DNA of 13,740 nucleotides from Desulfonema limicola (GCA_020718925.1 DYRC01000027.1:8753-22492), one strand, 5' to 3'. Positions 5,170-12,939 are shown, counted from the stretch's first letter. The notes: a model not told the origin generated them from the sequence alone. Program-made: numbers and translations.

Positions 5170-7812
5170 TCAGACGTTGGAAATCTCAATCTTTTCGGGT
5201 TTTTGTCCCTGTTCAAAAATGTTCATCATTTGAAGATAGCCGCTTTCAAGATGCCGGACAAACAGCGGCGTATCAAATAGCGGCTTTGTTAAGCGATTAT
5301 TTTCAAGCCGCTCCCTAAGAGCAGACAGAGCAGCCGGATTTTGCGCCAATCTCAGCGCAAGTACTTCATATTCTTCCAAACTGTGAACAATCAAATCCGG
5401 CATGCCGACCGCTTTGAGCAGGCTGGCAGATACCCGCGAAGCAAAATGTTTTCCCAGCATCGCAATCACCGGCACTCCGGCATACAGCGCGTCCGATGTC
5501 GTGGTATGTCCGTTGTAAATCATTGTATCTAAAACCAAATCCGCAAGCTGATGACGGGCAAGATGCTCATCTTTTGCCATTCTGGGCGCAAATATCAGAC
5601 GCTGGGGATCCACGCCTCTTTCCTGCGCCTCCTGCCTGAGATTGCGGTCTGTGGTCGGATCCGATTCAATCAGCCACAACACGCTGCCCTCAACCTGTTT
5701 CAACAGCCGCATCCAAATATCAAACATCACCGGCTCAATTTTATAGCTTTGGCTGAAAGAACAGAACACAAAGGCATTCCCCTCTTGGGAGGGGTTAGGG
5801 GTGGGTTCCGGCAGCCCCGCGTCTGATCGGGCAAATTTTTTATCTGAAATTTTCTGCCACCGATCATTGGGCTGATAGGTGTCAGGCATATACACGAATT
5901 TTTCGCTGTAATACGGCTCGTGCGATTCCGGGCTTATGGTTTTATCTGTGATGATATAGTCAATAAAATCCGCGCCGCTGGTGCCGGGAAATCCCAGCCA
6001 TGTAACCTGAACCGGCGCGGGACGCAGCGCGCAGATATCCATGCGGCTGAAACCCGTATGCCCCATGAGATCCACCAGAATATCCACTTTATCGTGATAA
6101 ATCCGCTGTGCCGCTTCTGTATTTGACAGATTCCGAATATCAACAAATTCATCACAGTCCTGAGCAATCCGGCGCCGATATTCGCTGCCATCATCATATC
6201 CGTAAGAATATGCAATAATTCTGAATTTACTCCGATCATGGCATCCGAATAGCCCGGCAATCAGATGTCCTACGGCATGATGCCGAAAATCAAACGACAG
6301 ATAGCCTACGACGATCTTATCGTTTTTGCCGCGTTTGTCAAATGAAAATCTCAGACCGGAATTTGCCGCAGCCGCAGCCATAGCATCGCTCCAAGTGCGG
6401 GCTAAGTTGAAATTGTATAGCGGATCCGGATAATACGTTATATTTTCAAACGGCGTTTCAAAGGTTTTGCGTCCCTGCCCCAATGCGGTTCGGGTCATCT
6501 GCTCCAGCCTTGATTTCAAGGCATTGCTTTCTTTCCAAAAACACATTTTCTGAAGCAGATAGAAATAGTTGCTGTATGCCGCAGGCTCATCCGGCTTGAT
6601 GCTCAGAACTTTGCGGTAACAGGATATAGCTTCTTCGCTTTTCCCGAGTTCTTTCAAGGTAAGCCCGATATTGTTCAATGCAGAAACATAATCCGGCTGA
6701 AGCGACAAAGCTTTGCGATATGCCGAAAGCGCCTGTTCCGGCTTACCCTGATTTTTGAACAGATTGCCCATGTTGTTATATGCGTCAGCATACCGGGGAT
6801 TGAGTTCAAGCGCCTTATTGAATGCGGACAATGCTTCGTCATATCGTCTCAGATCAGACAAGGTCGCGCCCAGATTGTTGTAACACCCGGCAACATGCGG
6901 CATGAGCGTTATGGCTTTCTGATAGCTTGCGAGCGCGTCTTCATAGCGATTCATCGCACAGAAAACAATTCCCATGTTATTGTACGCGTCCACATAGTCA
7001 GGTTTGACGGAAATCGCCTTCTGATAAGCGGATAGCGCGTCTTCAAACTTTTCCTGATCATGTAAAACCGTTGCCATGTTATACCACGCTTCGGCATAAT
7101 CCGGCTTAACCTCAACTGCCTTGCGGTAACAAGTCAATGCTTCCTGAACTTTTCCCTGCCCGAATAGGGCGTTGGCAAGGCTGTTATAGGTCTGGGCATG
7201 GTTGGGTCTGACCTCCGATGCCTTATGATAATAGGCAATGGCTTCATCGTATTTTTTCTGCTCTTTCAGCAGCCGCGCCATATTGAAATATGCCTGAGCA
7301 TAATCCGGACGAATCTCAACTGCTTTGCGGTAACAGCGCAGAGATTCTTCGCTCTCTCCTTGCTGTTTGAGCAGATTTGCAAGATTATACCAGCTTTCCG
7401 GGCTGTGAGGATAGCGTCTGATTGCGTTTCTGAAGCTGATAATCGCTTCTTTTTTCCGCCCTGCTTCAATCAGAGAAACGCCCATATTGTAATGATAAAT
7501 CGCATTGCCGGAATCAGAGCGGATAGCTTTGGAAATAAGCGCTATTGCCTGCTGATAATTCCGGGCTTGATGCGCGATTAAGCCGCAAAGATGCAGCGCG
7601 TCCGCATGTGTCGGTTCTTTTTCAAGGATTTTCTGATAAAGCTCCGCTGCTTTATCCAACTGACCTTTCTGATGAAAGCCCAAAGCAATCTGAAAACTCT
7701 CTTTCGGACTTATCTGTCTTCCCTGATGCAAAGAAAGAGAAGCATCATCACCGAGTTCCGACACCCGCTTTTTCGATTTCCGTTGAAATGATAGATTTTT
7801 TCGGTGCCTCAT
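5170..7812 (-). CDS. TPR protein with GT41 (O-GlcNAc transferase/SPINDLY-like) domain
   Basis: 880 residues, apparently cytoplasmic. A basic N-terminus (1-38) is followed by about eleven 34-residue TPRs (roughly 39-412, repeats such as NLANLLKQQGESEESLRCYRKA), a linker, and a GT41 catalytic region from about 497: VVGYLSFDFRHHAVGHL, DILVDLMGHTG, PVQVTWLGFPGTSGADFIDY, FVFCSFSQSYKI near 681 and DTMIYNGHTTTSDALYAGVPV near 761. The family transfers GlcNAc or another sugar from a nucleotide donor to Ser/Thr, or fucose in SPINDLY; TPRs bind the protein acceptor. The ATG at 7812 is 4 bases after the stop of the HlyD gene with only a close AAGG, so translation is probably coupled. Residues 669-678 come from a small inserted repeat just before the conserved FVFCSF strand. 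Donor and targets are unknown; the HlyD neighbours suggest exported or surface proteins. Confidence 0.92.
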   Translation of the reverse strand: MRHRKNLSFQRKSKKRVSELGDDASLSLHQGRQISPKESFQIALGFHQKGQLDKAAELYQKILEKEPTHADALHLCGLIAHQARNYQQAIALISKAIRSDSGNAIYHYNMGVSLIEAGRKKEAIISFRNAIRRYPHSPESWYNLANLLKQQGESEESLRCYRKAVEIRPDYAQAYFNMARLLKEQKKYDEAIAYYHKASEVRPNHAQTYNSLANALFGQGKVQEALTCYRKAVEVKPDYAEAWYNMATVLHDQEKFEDALSAYQKAISVKPDYVDAYNNMGIVFCAMNRYEDALASYQKAITLMPHVAGCYNNLGATLSDLRRYDEALSAFNKALELNPRYADAYNNMGNLFKNQGKPEQALSAYRKALSLQPDYVSALNNIGLTLKELGKSEEAISCYRKVLSIKPDEPAAYSNYFYLLQKMCFWKESNALKSRLEQMTRTALGQGRKTFETPFENITYYPDPLYNFNLARTWSDAMAAAAANSGLRFSFDKRGKNDKIVVGYLSFDFRHHAVGHLIAGLFGCHDRSKFRIIAYSYGYDDGSEYRRRIAQDCDEFVDIRNLSNTEAAQRIYHDKVDILVDLMGHTGFSRMDICALRPAPVQVTWLGFPGTSGADFIDYIITDKTISPESHEPYYSEKFVYMPDTYQPNDRWQKISDKKFARSDAGLPEPTPNPSQEGNAFVFCSFSQSYKIEPVMFDIWMRLLKQVEGSVLWLIESDPTTDRNLRQEAQERGVDPQRLIFAPRMAKDEHLARHQLADLVLDTMIYNGHTTTSDALYAGVPVIAMLGKHFASRVSASLLKAVGMPDLIVHSLEEYEVLALRLAQNPAALSALRERLENNRLTKPLFDTPLFVRHLESGYLQMMNIFEQGQKPEKIEISNV
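5779..5807. repeat. In-frame NPSQEG-type dispersed repeat inside the GT41 domain
   Basis: A 29-base G-rich segment with a short hairpin (CCCCTC at 5779-5784 with GAGGGG at 5789-5794) followed by two G runs. On the coding strand it reads EPTPNPSQEG (residues 669-678) between LPE and the conserved FVFCSF strand, where GT41 relatives normally go straight on. The same nucleotide motif and its peptide are, from memory, a frequent intergenic repeat in several bacterial lineages that also appears inside proteins. Confidence 0.75.
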
Positions 7813-7816
7813 ACCT

Positions 7817-9226
7817 TTATATTCCGATCACCGTACGCAGAAGCATCAGAGGTTTTCTGAAAAAATACAATCCGATGGATACTTTGGGTCCGTCAATTCT
7901 GGCGGTGCCGCGAGCGCCCGGAGTCGCGTTTGCCGATTCTTTTTTCTCCCATTCTGCTTCAACCAGAATCGAAGGAATATGCTTATCCGACATTCGCACA
8001 TCAAAGCCGATCCGATTTACTTTTGCATAGATAGACCGCATGGGATCACTGTCAAGCCATGCTACGGCAGCACTGCCTTCCTTAATCCATCCGGCATCTG
8101 AAACCGGCACCATAATTCTGAGTTTGGTCTGCTTGGGGTCTGCAATACTCATTACCAATTCGCCGGTTTGCACAGACGCGCCGATCAGCGCATCCGGGTC
8201 ATCCAGCACCACCACTCCGTCTGCTTCGGAGCGGACTTCTGACATCCCCATCTGCTGCTGCAAAAAGGACACTTCCGATTTTCTGCGCTCGACTTCAAGT
8301 TTCTGCACAGGGATTCTGGCACGCGCTTCTTCTTCAGAATACGCCGCACCTTCCAGACGAGCCAGTTCTGCTAAAGCGACTGCCAGACTGCCGCGCTGTG
8401 CTTCTTCCAATCGTTTTTCCAGCATCCGCGTATCATAGCGGAAAATCAGATCGCCTTTTTTAATTTTTTCACCGGGTTTGACTGTCAACGATTCGATTGT
8501 GCCGTCAAAGGGCGCAAACACATAATACGGATGATCCGGCATGATCTGAACCGGTGCGGTGATTCGTGCAGGTATCGGGAAAAACATGCCCAAGAACATA
8601 AGCCCCATTGTCAGCCACAGCTTGATCCTGGCTTTGGCGGTTTTTTTTGTCTTTTCTCTGGGAACCAGCGCATGACCGAAAAACACGGTGGCATGAGTCA
8701 GCAGCTTTATTTCTTCTTCTGTCCATGGACGATTCTCCCATCGCTCCAGCCAAAGCGCGTACATCGGCGATTTTCCATGCGGCGCGGGAACGGATATCCA
8801 CAACAACTGTGTCCCGCCCATTGCCTCCAGCACTTTCTCAGCATTATGGGCGTTCAAGTCTTGGGGCAGCGTCTCTTTTGAAATCACTTTAGGCTCAGAT
8901 TCTTTGCCAAAGGCTTTTCGGATTTCATGCGCGGCTTGAGCAAAGGAATTGTCCTGAGACGGCTCCAAATCTCCGGAAATACACAATATTCTGTCTTTGT
9001 CTTTCAGCGGTACAATAACTACCCGTTCCGCTTTGACAATGGTGTGAATCTGATTGACAATGATATTGCCGGCTTTTTGCAAAGACTCAGCCCTGAGCGC
9101 GGACACCGACAGATTGACCAACCGCGCCAGTACCGTGTTGATTGCCTGCTGCTGCTGAGGCTGAGGCTGAACAATTGCCCTGTTCTGCATCGGAATTACA
9201 GGGGTGACAATTTTAGTCGCTTCCAA
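7817..9226 (-). CDS. HlyD-family membrane adaptor with N-terminal GAF-like cytoplasmic domain
   Basis: 469 residues. A low-complexity Q-rich stretch (20-27) leads into a soluble domain of about 40-185 with GAF-like character (ERVVIVPLKDKDRILCISGD, ending EEEIKLLTHATVFFGHAL). One membrane helix follows at about 203-220 (LWLTMGLMFLGMFF), then a periplasmic HlyD part: biotinyl-lipoyl half YVFAPFDGTIESLTVKPGEKIKKGD (split: 236-259), a coiled coil about 266-328, second lipoyl half SEADGVVVLDDPDALIGASVQTGE (333-356), and a beta-barrel-like end. The layout puts a sensor in the cytoplasm and an export adaptor in the periplasm. The start is TTG at 9226 with GGGAG 9 bases upstream, overlapping the upstream gene by 14 bases; ATG at 9190 lacks a ribosome site. 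No cognate transporter gene is present here; similar adaptors often accompany M50-type peptidases or ABC exporters. Confidence 0.8.
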   Translation of the reverse strand: MEATKIVTPVIPMQNRAIVQPQPQQQQAINTVLARLVNLSVSALRAESLQKAGNIIVNQIHTIVKAERVVIVPLKDKDRILCISGDLEPSQDNSFAQAAHEIRKAFGKESEPKVISKETLPQDLNAHNAEKVLEAMGGTQLLWISVPAPHGKSPMYALWLERWENRPWTEEEIKLLTHATVFFGHALVPREKTKKTAKARIKLWLTMGLMFLGMFFPIPARITAPVQIMPDHPYYVFAPFDGTIESLTVKPGEKIKKGDLIFRYDTRMLEKRLEEAQRGSLAVALAELARLEGAAYSEEEARARIPVQKLEVERRKSEVSFLQQQMGMSEVRSEADGVVVLDDPDALIGASVQTGELVMSIADPKQTKLRIMVPVSDAGWIKEGSAAVAWLDSDPMRSIYAKVNRIGFDVRMSDKHIPSILVEAEWEKKESANATPGARGTARIDGPKVSIGLYFFRKPLMLLRTVIGI

Positions 9227-9941
9227 GTTTCAACACTCCCTTCATTCCCGGAACAAGGCGGGCTTTTTTACGCTCTGCCGGATCCACGACCCAATAAATC
9301 TTTACGGTATTACTGCGGACATCCACCTGCGGAAAAGATAATTTGAATCTTGCTTTCACGTCCTGCTTCACATCCGGAAAATAAAATATATCGGTTCGCC
9401 CGGTTTTAAGATTAACCGCAATTTCAGACGGAATATCAGCGACAATCCGCAATTTATCCGGATCATACATTTCCGATACCGGCTGACCGGATCTTATCCA
9501 CTCATGCGCCTGAATCAGCCGGTTGACAATCACACCGGAAAACGGCGCCCGAACCTGAGAGCGGTCAATCATCTGCTGAAGAATTTCGATTTCCTTCCCA
9601 TTCACCGCCAGTTCCATTTCTGCTTTGGCTTTTTCATCATCGGTCGCCATGCCTTTTTCATTGAGTTTGGTCAGATTTTCCACCATACGCGTCAGAAATT
9701 TCCGGGTTGCTTCATACTGCTGCTTTTTTATCAGCATATCCTTGTGATACACCGTAGCCAGAGGATCGCCTTTTTTCACCCGATCTCCCACATCTATATG
9801 CAACTCCATCAATACGCCTTCACGCTCCGCAGCCACGATTGCTTTGGATTCTGCTTCTATAACTGCCGGAAACTGTTCGGCATACGCAACGCCAGTCAGA
9901 ATGCTCAACAGGCAAAAAACCAACTTCAGATACTGTTTCAT
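9213..9941 (-). CDS. HlyD/RND-type periplasmic adaptor subunit with signal peptide
   Basis: 242 residues. A Sec signal peptide MKQYLKLVFCLLSILTGVAYA should be cut after AYA (residue 21). The mature protein has a lipoyl half AIVAAEREGVLMELHIDVGD (35-53) ending KKGDPLATVY, a short alpha-hairpin about 68-125, the second lipoyl half VRAPFSGVIVNRLIQAHEWI (130-149), and a beta-barrel with VRSNTVKIYWVVDPAERK near the end. It is shorter than typical RND adaptors (about 350 residues) and seems to lack a membrane-proximal domain. It should work in the periplasm, bridging an inner-membrane transporter and the outer membrane, probably with the membrane-bound HlyD protein encoded just downstream (14-base overlap). 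The ATG at 9941 has AAAGGA 8-9 bases upstream. First gene of the operon. Confidence 0.88.
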   Translation of the reverse strand: MKQYLKLVFCLLSILTGVAYAEQFPAVIEAESKAIVAAEREGVLMELHIDVGDRVKKGDPLATVYHKDMLIKKQQYEATRKFLTRMVENLTKLNEKGMATDDEKAKAEMELAVNGKEIEILQQMIDRSQVRAPFSGVIVNRLIQAHEWIRSGQPVSEMYDPDKLRIVADIPSEIAVNLKTGRTDIFYFPDVKQDVKARFKLSFPQVDVRSNTVKIYWVVDPAERKKARLVPGMKGVLKLGSD

Positions 9942-9976
9942 TTAAAAATTTCCTTTACGGAATCCATCAGAGTATT

Positions 9977-10012
9977 TGTTCATGTTGAACATAATAAGGC
10001 ATGATTCAACAT
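9977..10012. promoter_or_regulatory. Operator-like inverted repeats over the adaptor-operon promoter
   Basis: TGTTCATGTTGAACA (9977-9991) is a perfect 6-base inverted repeat with a 3-base spacer, and ATGTTGAA (9982-9989) pairs with TTCAACAT (10005-10012). A further GTTGAA half-site lies at 10093-10098. The first palindrome covers the predicted start of transcription and the edge of the -10 box of the minus-strand promoter. A dimeric repressor or activator site is inferred; the regulator is not in the window. Confidence 0.5.
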
Positions 10013-10018
10013 TTGCAA
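9991..10018 (-). promoter_or_regulatory. Putative sigma70 promoter for the HlyD-HlyD-GT41 operon
   Basis: Read on the minus strand: TTGCAA (10018-10013), 16-base spacer, TATTAT (9996-9991). It sits about 50 bases upstream of the HlyD start at 9941 and is overlapped by inverted repeats. Match to consensus is moderate. Confidence 0.45.
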
Positions 10019-10147
10019 CGGAATAAATATAAATCTGGATAATACCCTTTCTCAGCCCGTATTGCAAGGAATTTGATAAGAAGAGAAAGATTGTTGAATT
10101 TTTCTGACATGCCGAACACTGCCACCATGCCCGGATTAAAAAGTTTA

Positions 10148-10176
10148 TTGACATTGCCATCATATCACCTTATGAT
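10148..10176 (+). promoter_or_regulatory. Strong sigma70-type promoter for the plus-strand glycosyltransferase operon
   Basis: TTGACA (10148-10153), a 17-base spacer, then TATGAT (10171-10176): a perfect -35, ideal spacing and a one-mismatch -10. Transcription should begin near 10183, giving a leader of about 27 bases before the ATG at 10210. A TATAAT at 10189-10194 lies downstream without a matching -35. The remaining divergent region (10019-10147) shows only a long spurious reading frame. Confidence 0.7.
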
Positions 10177-10209
10177 TTCAATCAAAATTATAATCTGAAT
10201 GACACCGCT

Positions 10210-10632
10210 ATGAATACCAAGTATCCTTTAAAATTGTATATTCTGACAGCCGTGATTGTATTTGTTTCGATTAACGCCAATGTGTTTCAATGTCTGTACG
10301 AAGTTATCGAAGAATACATACCAAGCATCGGCTTTGAAGACGAAGTCAGCCTCTATGACAAACGCTACGGAATTCTCAAGGCATTGCTGCCGCCGCACGA
10401 GTTGGTCGGCTATCTGACAGATGAGGACTATAATCCGAGAGTCTTTAACCTGACCCAGTATGCGATGTCGCCGTTTTTACTGACATACAACATCAAAACC
10501 CGGTTCGTTATCACCAATTTTACCGATTATTCCAAATCGGATCAGCGGATTCAATTCGCCAAAGACAACGGTTTTGTGCTGATTAAAAAAGTTAATAATT
10601 CTGTGATGTTGTTCAGGAGAGAGACCGGATAA
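10210..10632 (+). CDS. Hypothetical membrane-anchored protein upstream of GT-C gene
   Basis: 140 residues, family not recognised. An N-terminal hydrophobic helix (about 8-26, LYILTAVIVFVSINANVFQ) is either an anchor or an uncleaved signal; the rest is soluble and mixed (VSLYDKRYGILKALLPPHEL, ITNFTDYSKSDQRIQFAKDNG). The last part, with FVLIKKVNNSVMLFRRE, looks like beta strands. The topology suggests a periplasmic domain. Its stop overlaps the start of the next gene (TAATG), so it is translationally coupled to the GT-C glycosyltransferase and may be an accessory subunit. The ATG is preceded by no good Shine-Dalgarno sequence, but lies just after the strong promoter and has no better in-frame alternative upstream. 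Homologues next to GT-C genes would support this reading. Confidence 0.75.
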   Translation: MNTKYPLKLYILTAVIVFVSINANVFQCLYEVIEEYIPSIGFEDEVSLYDKRYGILKALLPPHELVGYLTDEDYNPRVFNLTQYAMSPFLLTYNIKTRFVITNFTDYSKSDQRIQFAKDNGFVLIKKVNNSVMLFRRETG

Positions 10633-12047
10633 TGCTTTTCTTAGCCCTGTCGTTTTTTGCGCCGATGCTGGCGGTTTTTCTGATGATTTCTTATCTTCTG
10701 CCCGATTTCAGACACAGAATATTGCTGAAACTGAGCCTTTCTGTGGGATTGGCATTCGGGCTGACATCCTGCACGTTTTTCATCTGGCTGAACCTATTCG
10801 GTCCGCCTGAGACGCCTTATCTTATTGCAGAAACAACTCTGCTGCTGATTACAGCGTTGATATTCGGGTATGCGGGGCGGCATAAAACAGCCGTTGCCCG
10901 TGAAGACGCCGCGCCGTTAGCAGATCGGAACACATATTATGTTTTGATGGCGACCTTCGGATTTACAGTTGTCAGCACAATAATTATGTTTGTTGCCAAA
11001 TATTTATATCTGCCGCATGGGGCGTGGGATGCGTGGACAATCTGGAATCAGCGGGCAAGATTTATTTTCAGAGGCTGGGAGCGGTGGTCCGAACTTTTTT
11101 CTCATTACAAAGATTATCCGCATCTGGATTATCCCCTGATGCTTTCGGGAACGATTGCCAGGGCATGGAGCTATCTTGGGAAAGAAACCCTGTTTGTACC
11201 GGCGATGATTGCGTTTATTTTCTCTTTTGCGACCGTTGCGCTGATGTGGTCTTCAATAGCGCATCTGAAAACACGGTATCAGGGACTTTTAGCTGCGGTA
11301 ACGCTGATGGCTGTGCCATATTATATTGCTCAGTCCGCATGGCAATACGCCGATGTGCCGATGGGCTGTCTGGTGCTGTCAACATTTGTATTATTTGCAC
11401 TTCAGGATATTGATTCAGAAGGAAATTATGCGTATTCGGCGTTGGCAGGCACAATCACCGGACTTGGGGCATGGCTTAAAAACGAAGGGCTGCTGATTCT
11501 GCTCTGCATGATTCTTGCGCGTGCTGCGGCAGTGATTTCTACAAAAGGTTTTAAGGCATATCTTATTGAATTTTCTTCATTTATGAAAGGATTGCTGCCG
11601 ATTGTTGCAGTCATTATATATTTCAAACTCCGATTTGCGCCGCCCAATGATTTGGTATCGGGGCAGGGTGCTGCGACTTTCAAACGCCTGACGGATATTT
11701 CCAGATATATGGTTACTGCGGAATACTATATCAGGTATTTTTTCAACATTGTCCGTCTGCCTGCGATTATTTTTCCCGCAGCATTGTTTTTACTTGGATT
11801 ATCAAAAGAAAAGCGGTATAAGACGACTGTGATGACCGCCTGTTTTGCAATAGCCCTGATTCTCGGCGGCTATTATATGGTGTATATCACAACGCCTAAA
11901 AATATTGTCTTGCACATTGAAACCTCTTATAAACGACTGCTTTTACATCTTTTGCCGGGGGGAATTTTTGCATTCTTTTTAGCATTAGCCAGTCCGGAAG
12001 AAAGGAAACAACTGAGTGAAACTGTCAATTGTGATTCCCGTATATAA
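10632..12047 (+). CDS. Polytopic GT-C-like glycosyltransferase (GT39/ArnT-type)
   Basis: 471 residues with about ten hydrophobic segments. Between the third or fourth helix and the next lies a large loop PHGAWDAWTIWNQRARFIF (128-146) and HLDYPLMLSGTIARAW (164-179), where GT-C enzymes place their catalytic acidic residues; D133 and D166 are candidates. Later LGAWLKNEGLLILLC recalls the E-containing helix of dolichyl-phosphate or undecaprenyl-phosphate mannosyltransferase relatives. It should transfer a sugar from a polyprenyl-phosphate donor to a protein, lipid or polysaccharide on the outer face of the inner membrane. The ATG shares a base with the stop of the 140-residue gene, and its 3' end overlaps the GT2 gene by 32 bases, so the three form one operon. 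Fold class is likely; substrate unknown. Confidence 0.75.
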   Translation: MLFLALSFFAPMLAVFLMISYLLPDFRHRILLKLSLSVGLAFGLTSCTFFIWLNLFGPPETPYLIAETTLLLITALIFGYAGRHKTAVAREDAAPLADRNTYYVLMATFGFTVVSTIIMFVAKYLYLPHGAWDAWTIWNQRARFIFRGWERWSELFSHYKDYPHLDYPLMLSGTIARAWSYLGKETLFVPAMIAFIFSFATVALMWSSIAHLKTRYQGLLAAVTLMAVPYYIAQSAWQYADVPMGCLVLSTFVLFALQDIDSEGNYAYSALAGTITGLGAWLKNEGLLILLCMILARAAAVISTKGFKAYLIEFSSFMKGLLPIVAVIIYFKLRFAPPNDLVSGQGAATFKRLTDISRYMVTAEYYIRYFFNIVRLPAIIFPAALFLLGLSKEKRYKTTVMTACFAIALILGGYYMVYITTPKNIVLHIETSYKRLLLHLLPGGIFAFFLALASPEERKQLSETVNCDSRI

Positions 12048-12756
12048 TGAGCGCAAATATATTGCCGAAGTGTTGCGCCGTGTTCAGCGTGTGTCTATCC
12101 GAAACGTGGAAAAAGAAATCATTGTTGTTGATGATTGCTCCACAGACGGAACGCGCGAATTTTTGGAAGAAATTGTCAAATCAGGCGCGACTAAATTTGT
12201 GTTGAATGAAAAAGAGGAGATTGACCTCTCCAATATCCGTTTTTTCTTTCAGGAGAAAAATCAGGGAAAGGGCGCTGCGTTGCGCCGGGGATTCAAAGAA
12301 GTAACCGGCGATTTGGTGATTGTTCAGGATGCTGATTTTGAATATGATCCTGCGGAATATCCTAAACTTCTGGGTCCTATCCGAAAAGGGCAGGCTGACG
12401 TGGTGATCAGTTCGAGATTTTTAGGATCAGGCTCTCATCGGGTGATGTATTTTTGGCATTATGTCGGCAACAAATTTCTGACCATGCTCTCGAATATGTT
12501 CACCAATCTGAATCTTACCGATATGGAGACCTGTTATAAAGTTTTTAAGACGGAGATTTTAAAGCGAGTTGAGCTTCAGCAGGACAGATTCGGATTTGAG
12601 CCTGAAGTTACGGCAAAAGTGGCAAAATTAGGATGCCGAATTTATGAAGTGCCGATTTCCTATCACGGACGCACTTATGCAGAAGGCAAAAAGATCGGCT
12701 GGAAAGACGGATTTCAGGCGATTTACTGCATTATCAAGTACGGTCTTTTTTCCTAA
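12016..12756 (+). CDS. GT2 glycosyltransferase, DPM1-like (polyprenyl-phosphate sugar synthase)
   Basis: 246 residues, GT-A fold: MKLSIVIPVYNE at the start, IIVVDDCSTDGT (35-46) for nucleotide binding, NQGKGAALRRGF (82-93), QDADFEYDP with the DAD metal motif (105-107), and VISSRFLGSGSHR (130-142), all typical of dolichyl-phosphate mannose or glucose synthase relatives. There is no C-terminal membrane pair, so it resembles soluble DPM1 rather than the GtrB type. Expected reaction: NDP-hexose plus polyprenyl phosphate gives polyprenyl-phosphate hexose on the cytoplasmic face. The GT-C protein encoded just upstream would use this donor after flipping. GTG start at 12016 with AAGGA 9-10 bases before; overlaps the GT-C gene by 32 bases. 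No obvious terminator follows. Confidence 0.9.
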   Translation: MKLSIVIPVYNERKYIAEVLRRVQRVSIRNVEKEIIVVDDCSTDGTREFLEEIVKSGATKFVLNEKEEIDLSNIRFFFQEKNQGKGAALRRGFKEVTGDLVIVQDADFEYDPAEYPKLLGPIRKGQADVVISSRFLGSGSHRVMYFWHYVGNKFLTMLSNMFTNLNLTDMETCYKVFKTEILKRVELQQDRFGFEPEVTAKVAKLGCRIYEVPISYHGRTYAEGKKIGWKDGFQAIYCIIKYGLFS

Positions 12757-12778
12757 GAAATGAACTGTTGAATGCGCG

Positions 12779-12850
12779 GATCTGATTTACATTGATCCGC
12801 CGTTCAACAGCAAGCGCAATTACAATATTTTTTTTGATGATAAGATAAAG
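12779..12850 (+). pseudogene. Stray copy of the methyltransferase catalytic-motif segment
   Basis: Bases 12779-12843 match 13043-13107 inside the downstream methyltransferase with one difference (T at 12787 against C at 13051, silent). The segment encodes DLIYIDPPFNSKRNYNIFFDD, the motif IV region. After that the copy lacks about three bases and then diverges; its frame stops at TAG 12869-12871. No start codon or ribosome site precedes it, and the frame is closed upstream by TGA at 12761. It is a duplicated fragment or the remnant of an older related gene, not a functional gene. Confidence 0.85.
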
Positions 12851-12864
12851 CATATAAGCCACAT

Positions 12865-12939
12865 CCGTTAGGAAAAGCGCTGGAAGACTGGAGACTTATG
12901 AATATCCTAGCGGCAGAACTGAAGGGTAAGAGACCTTGA
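12865..12939 (+). pseudogene. Possible 3' end of a lost small gene before the methyltransferase
   Basis: A 24-codon open stretch reading PLGKALEDWRLMNILAAEL then KGKRP and a stop at 12937-12939. Its composition looks protein-like (amphipathic helix), but there is no start apart from an internal ATG at 12898, which would give 13 residues. It ends 22 bases before the methyltransferase start and may be the tail of a gene cut off by the rearrangement that left the methyltransferase fragment upstream. Family not recognised; could be chance. Confidence 0.25.

Noticed and set aside
7545..8030. A 161-codon plus-strand frame crossing the GT41/HlyD gene boundary.
   Set aside because: It lies antisense to two well-supported genes and spans their junction; a shadow frame.
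9942..10163. A 73-codon minus-strand frame in the divergent promoter region.
   Set aside because: Poor protein composition, no ribosome site, overlaps both predicted promoters and the inverted repeats, and its translation resembles no family.
12828..12836. T-run after the glycosyltransferase operon as a terminator.
   Set aside because: The same T-run exists inside the downstream methyltransferase gene as codons for Ile-Phe-Phe, so it is part of the duplicated coding segment and has no stem before it.
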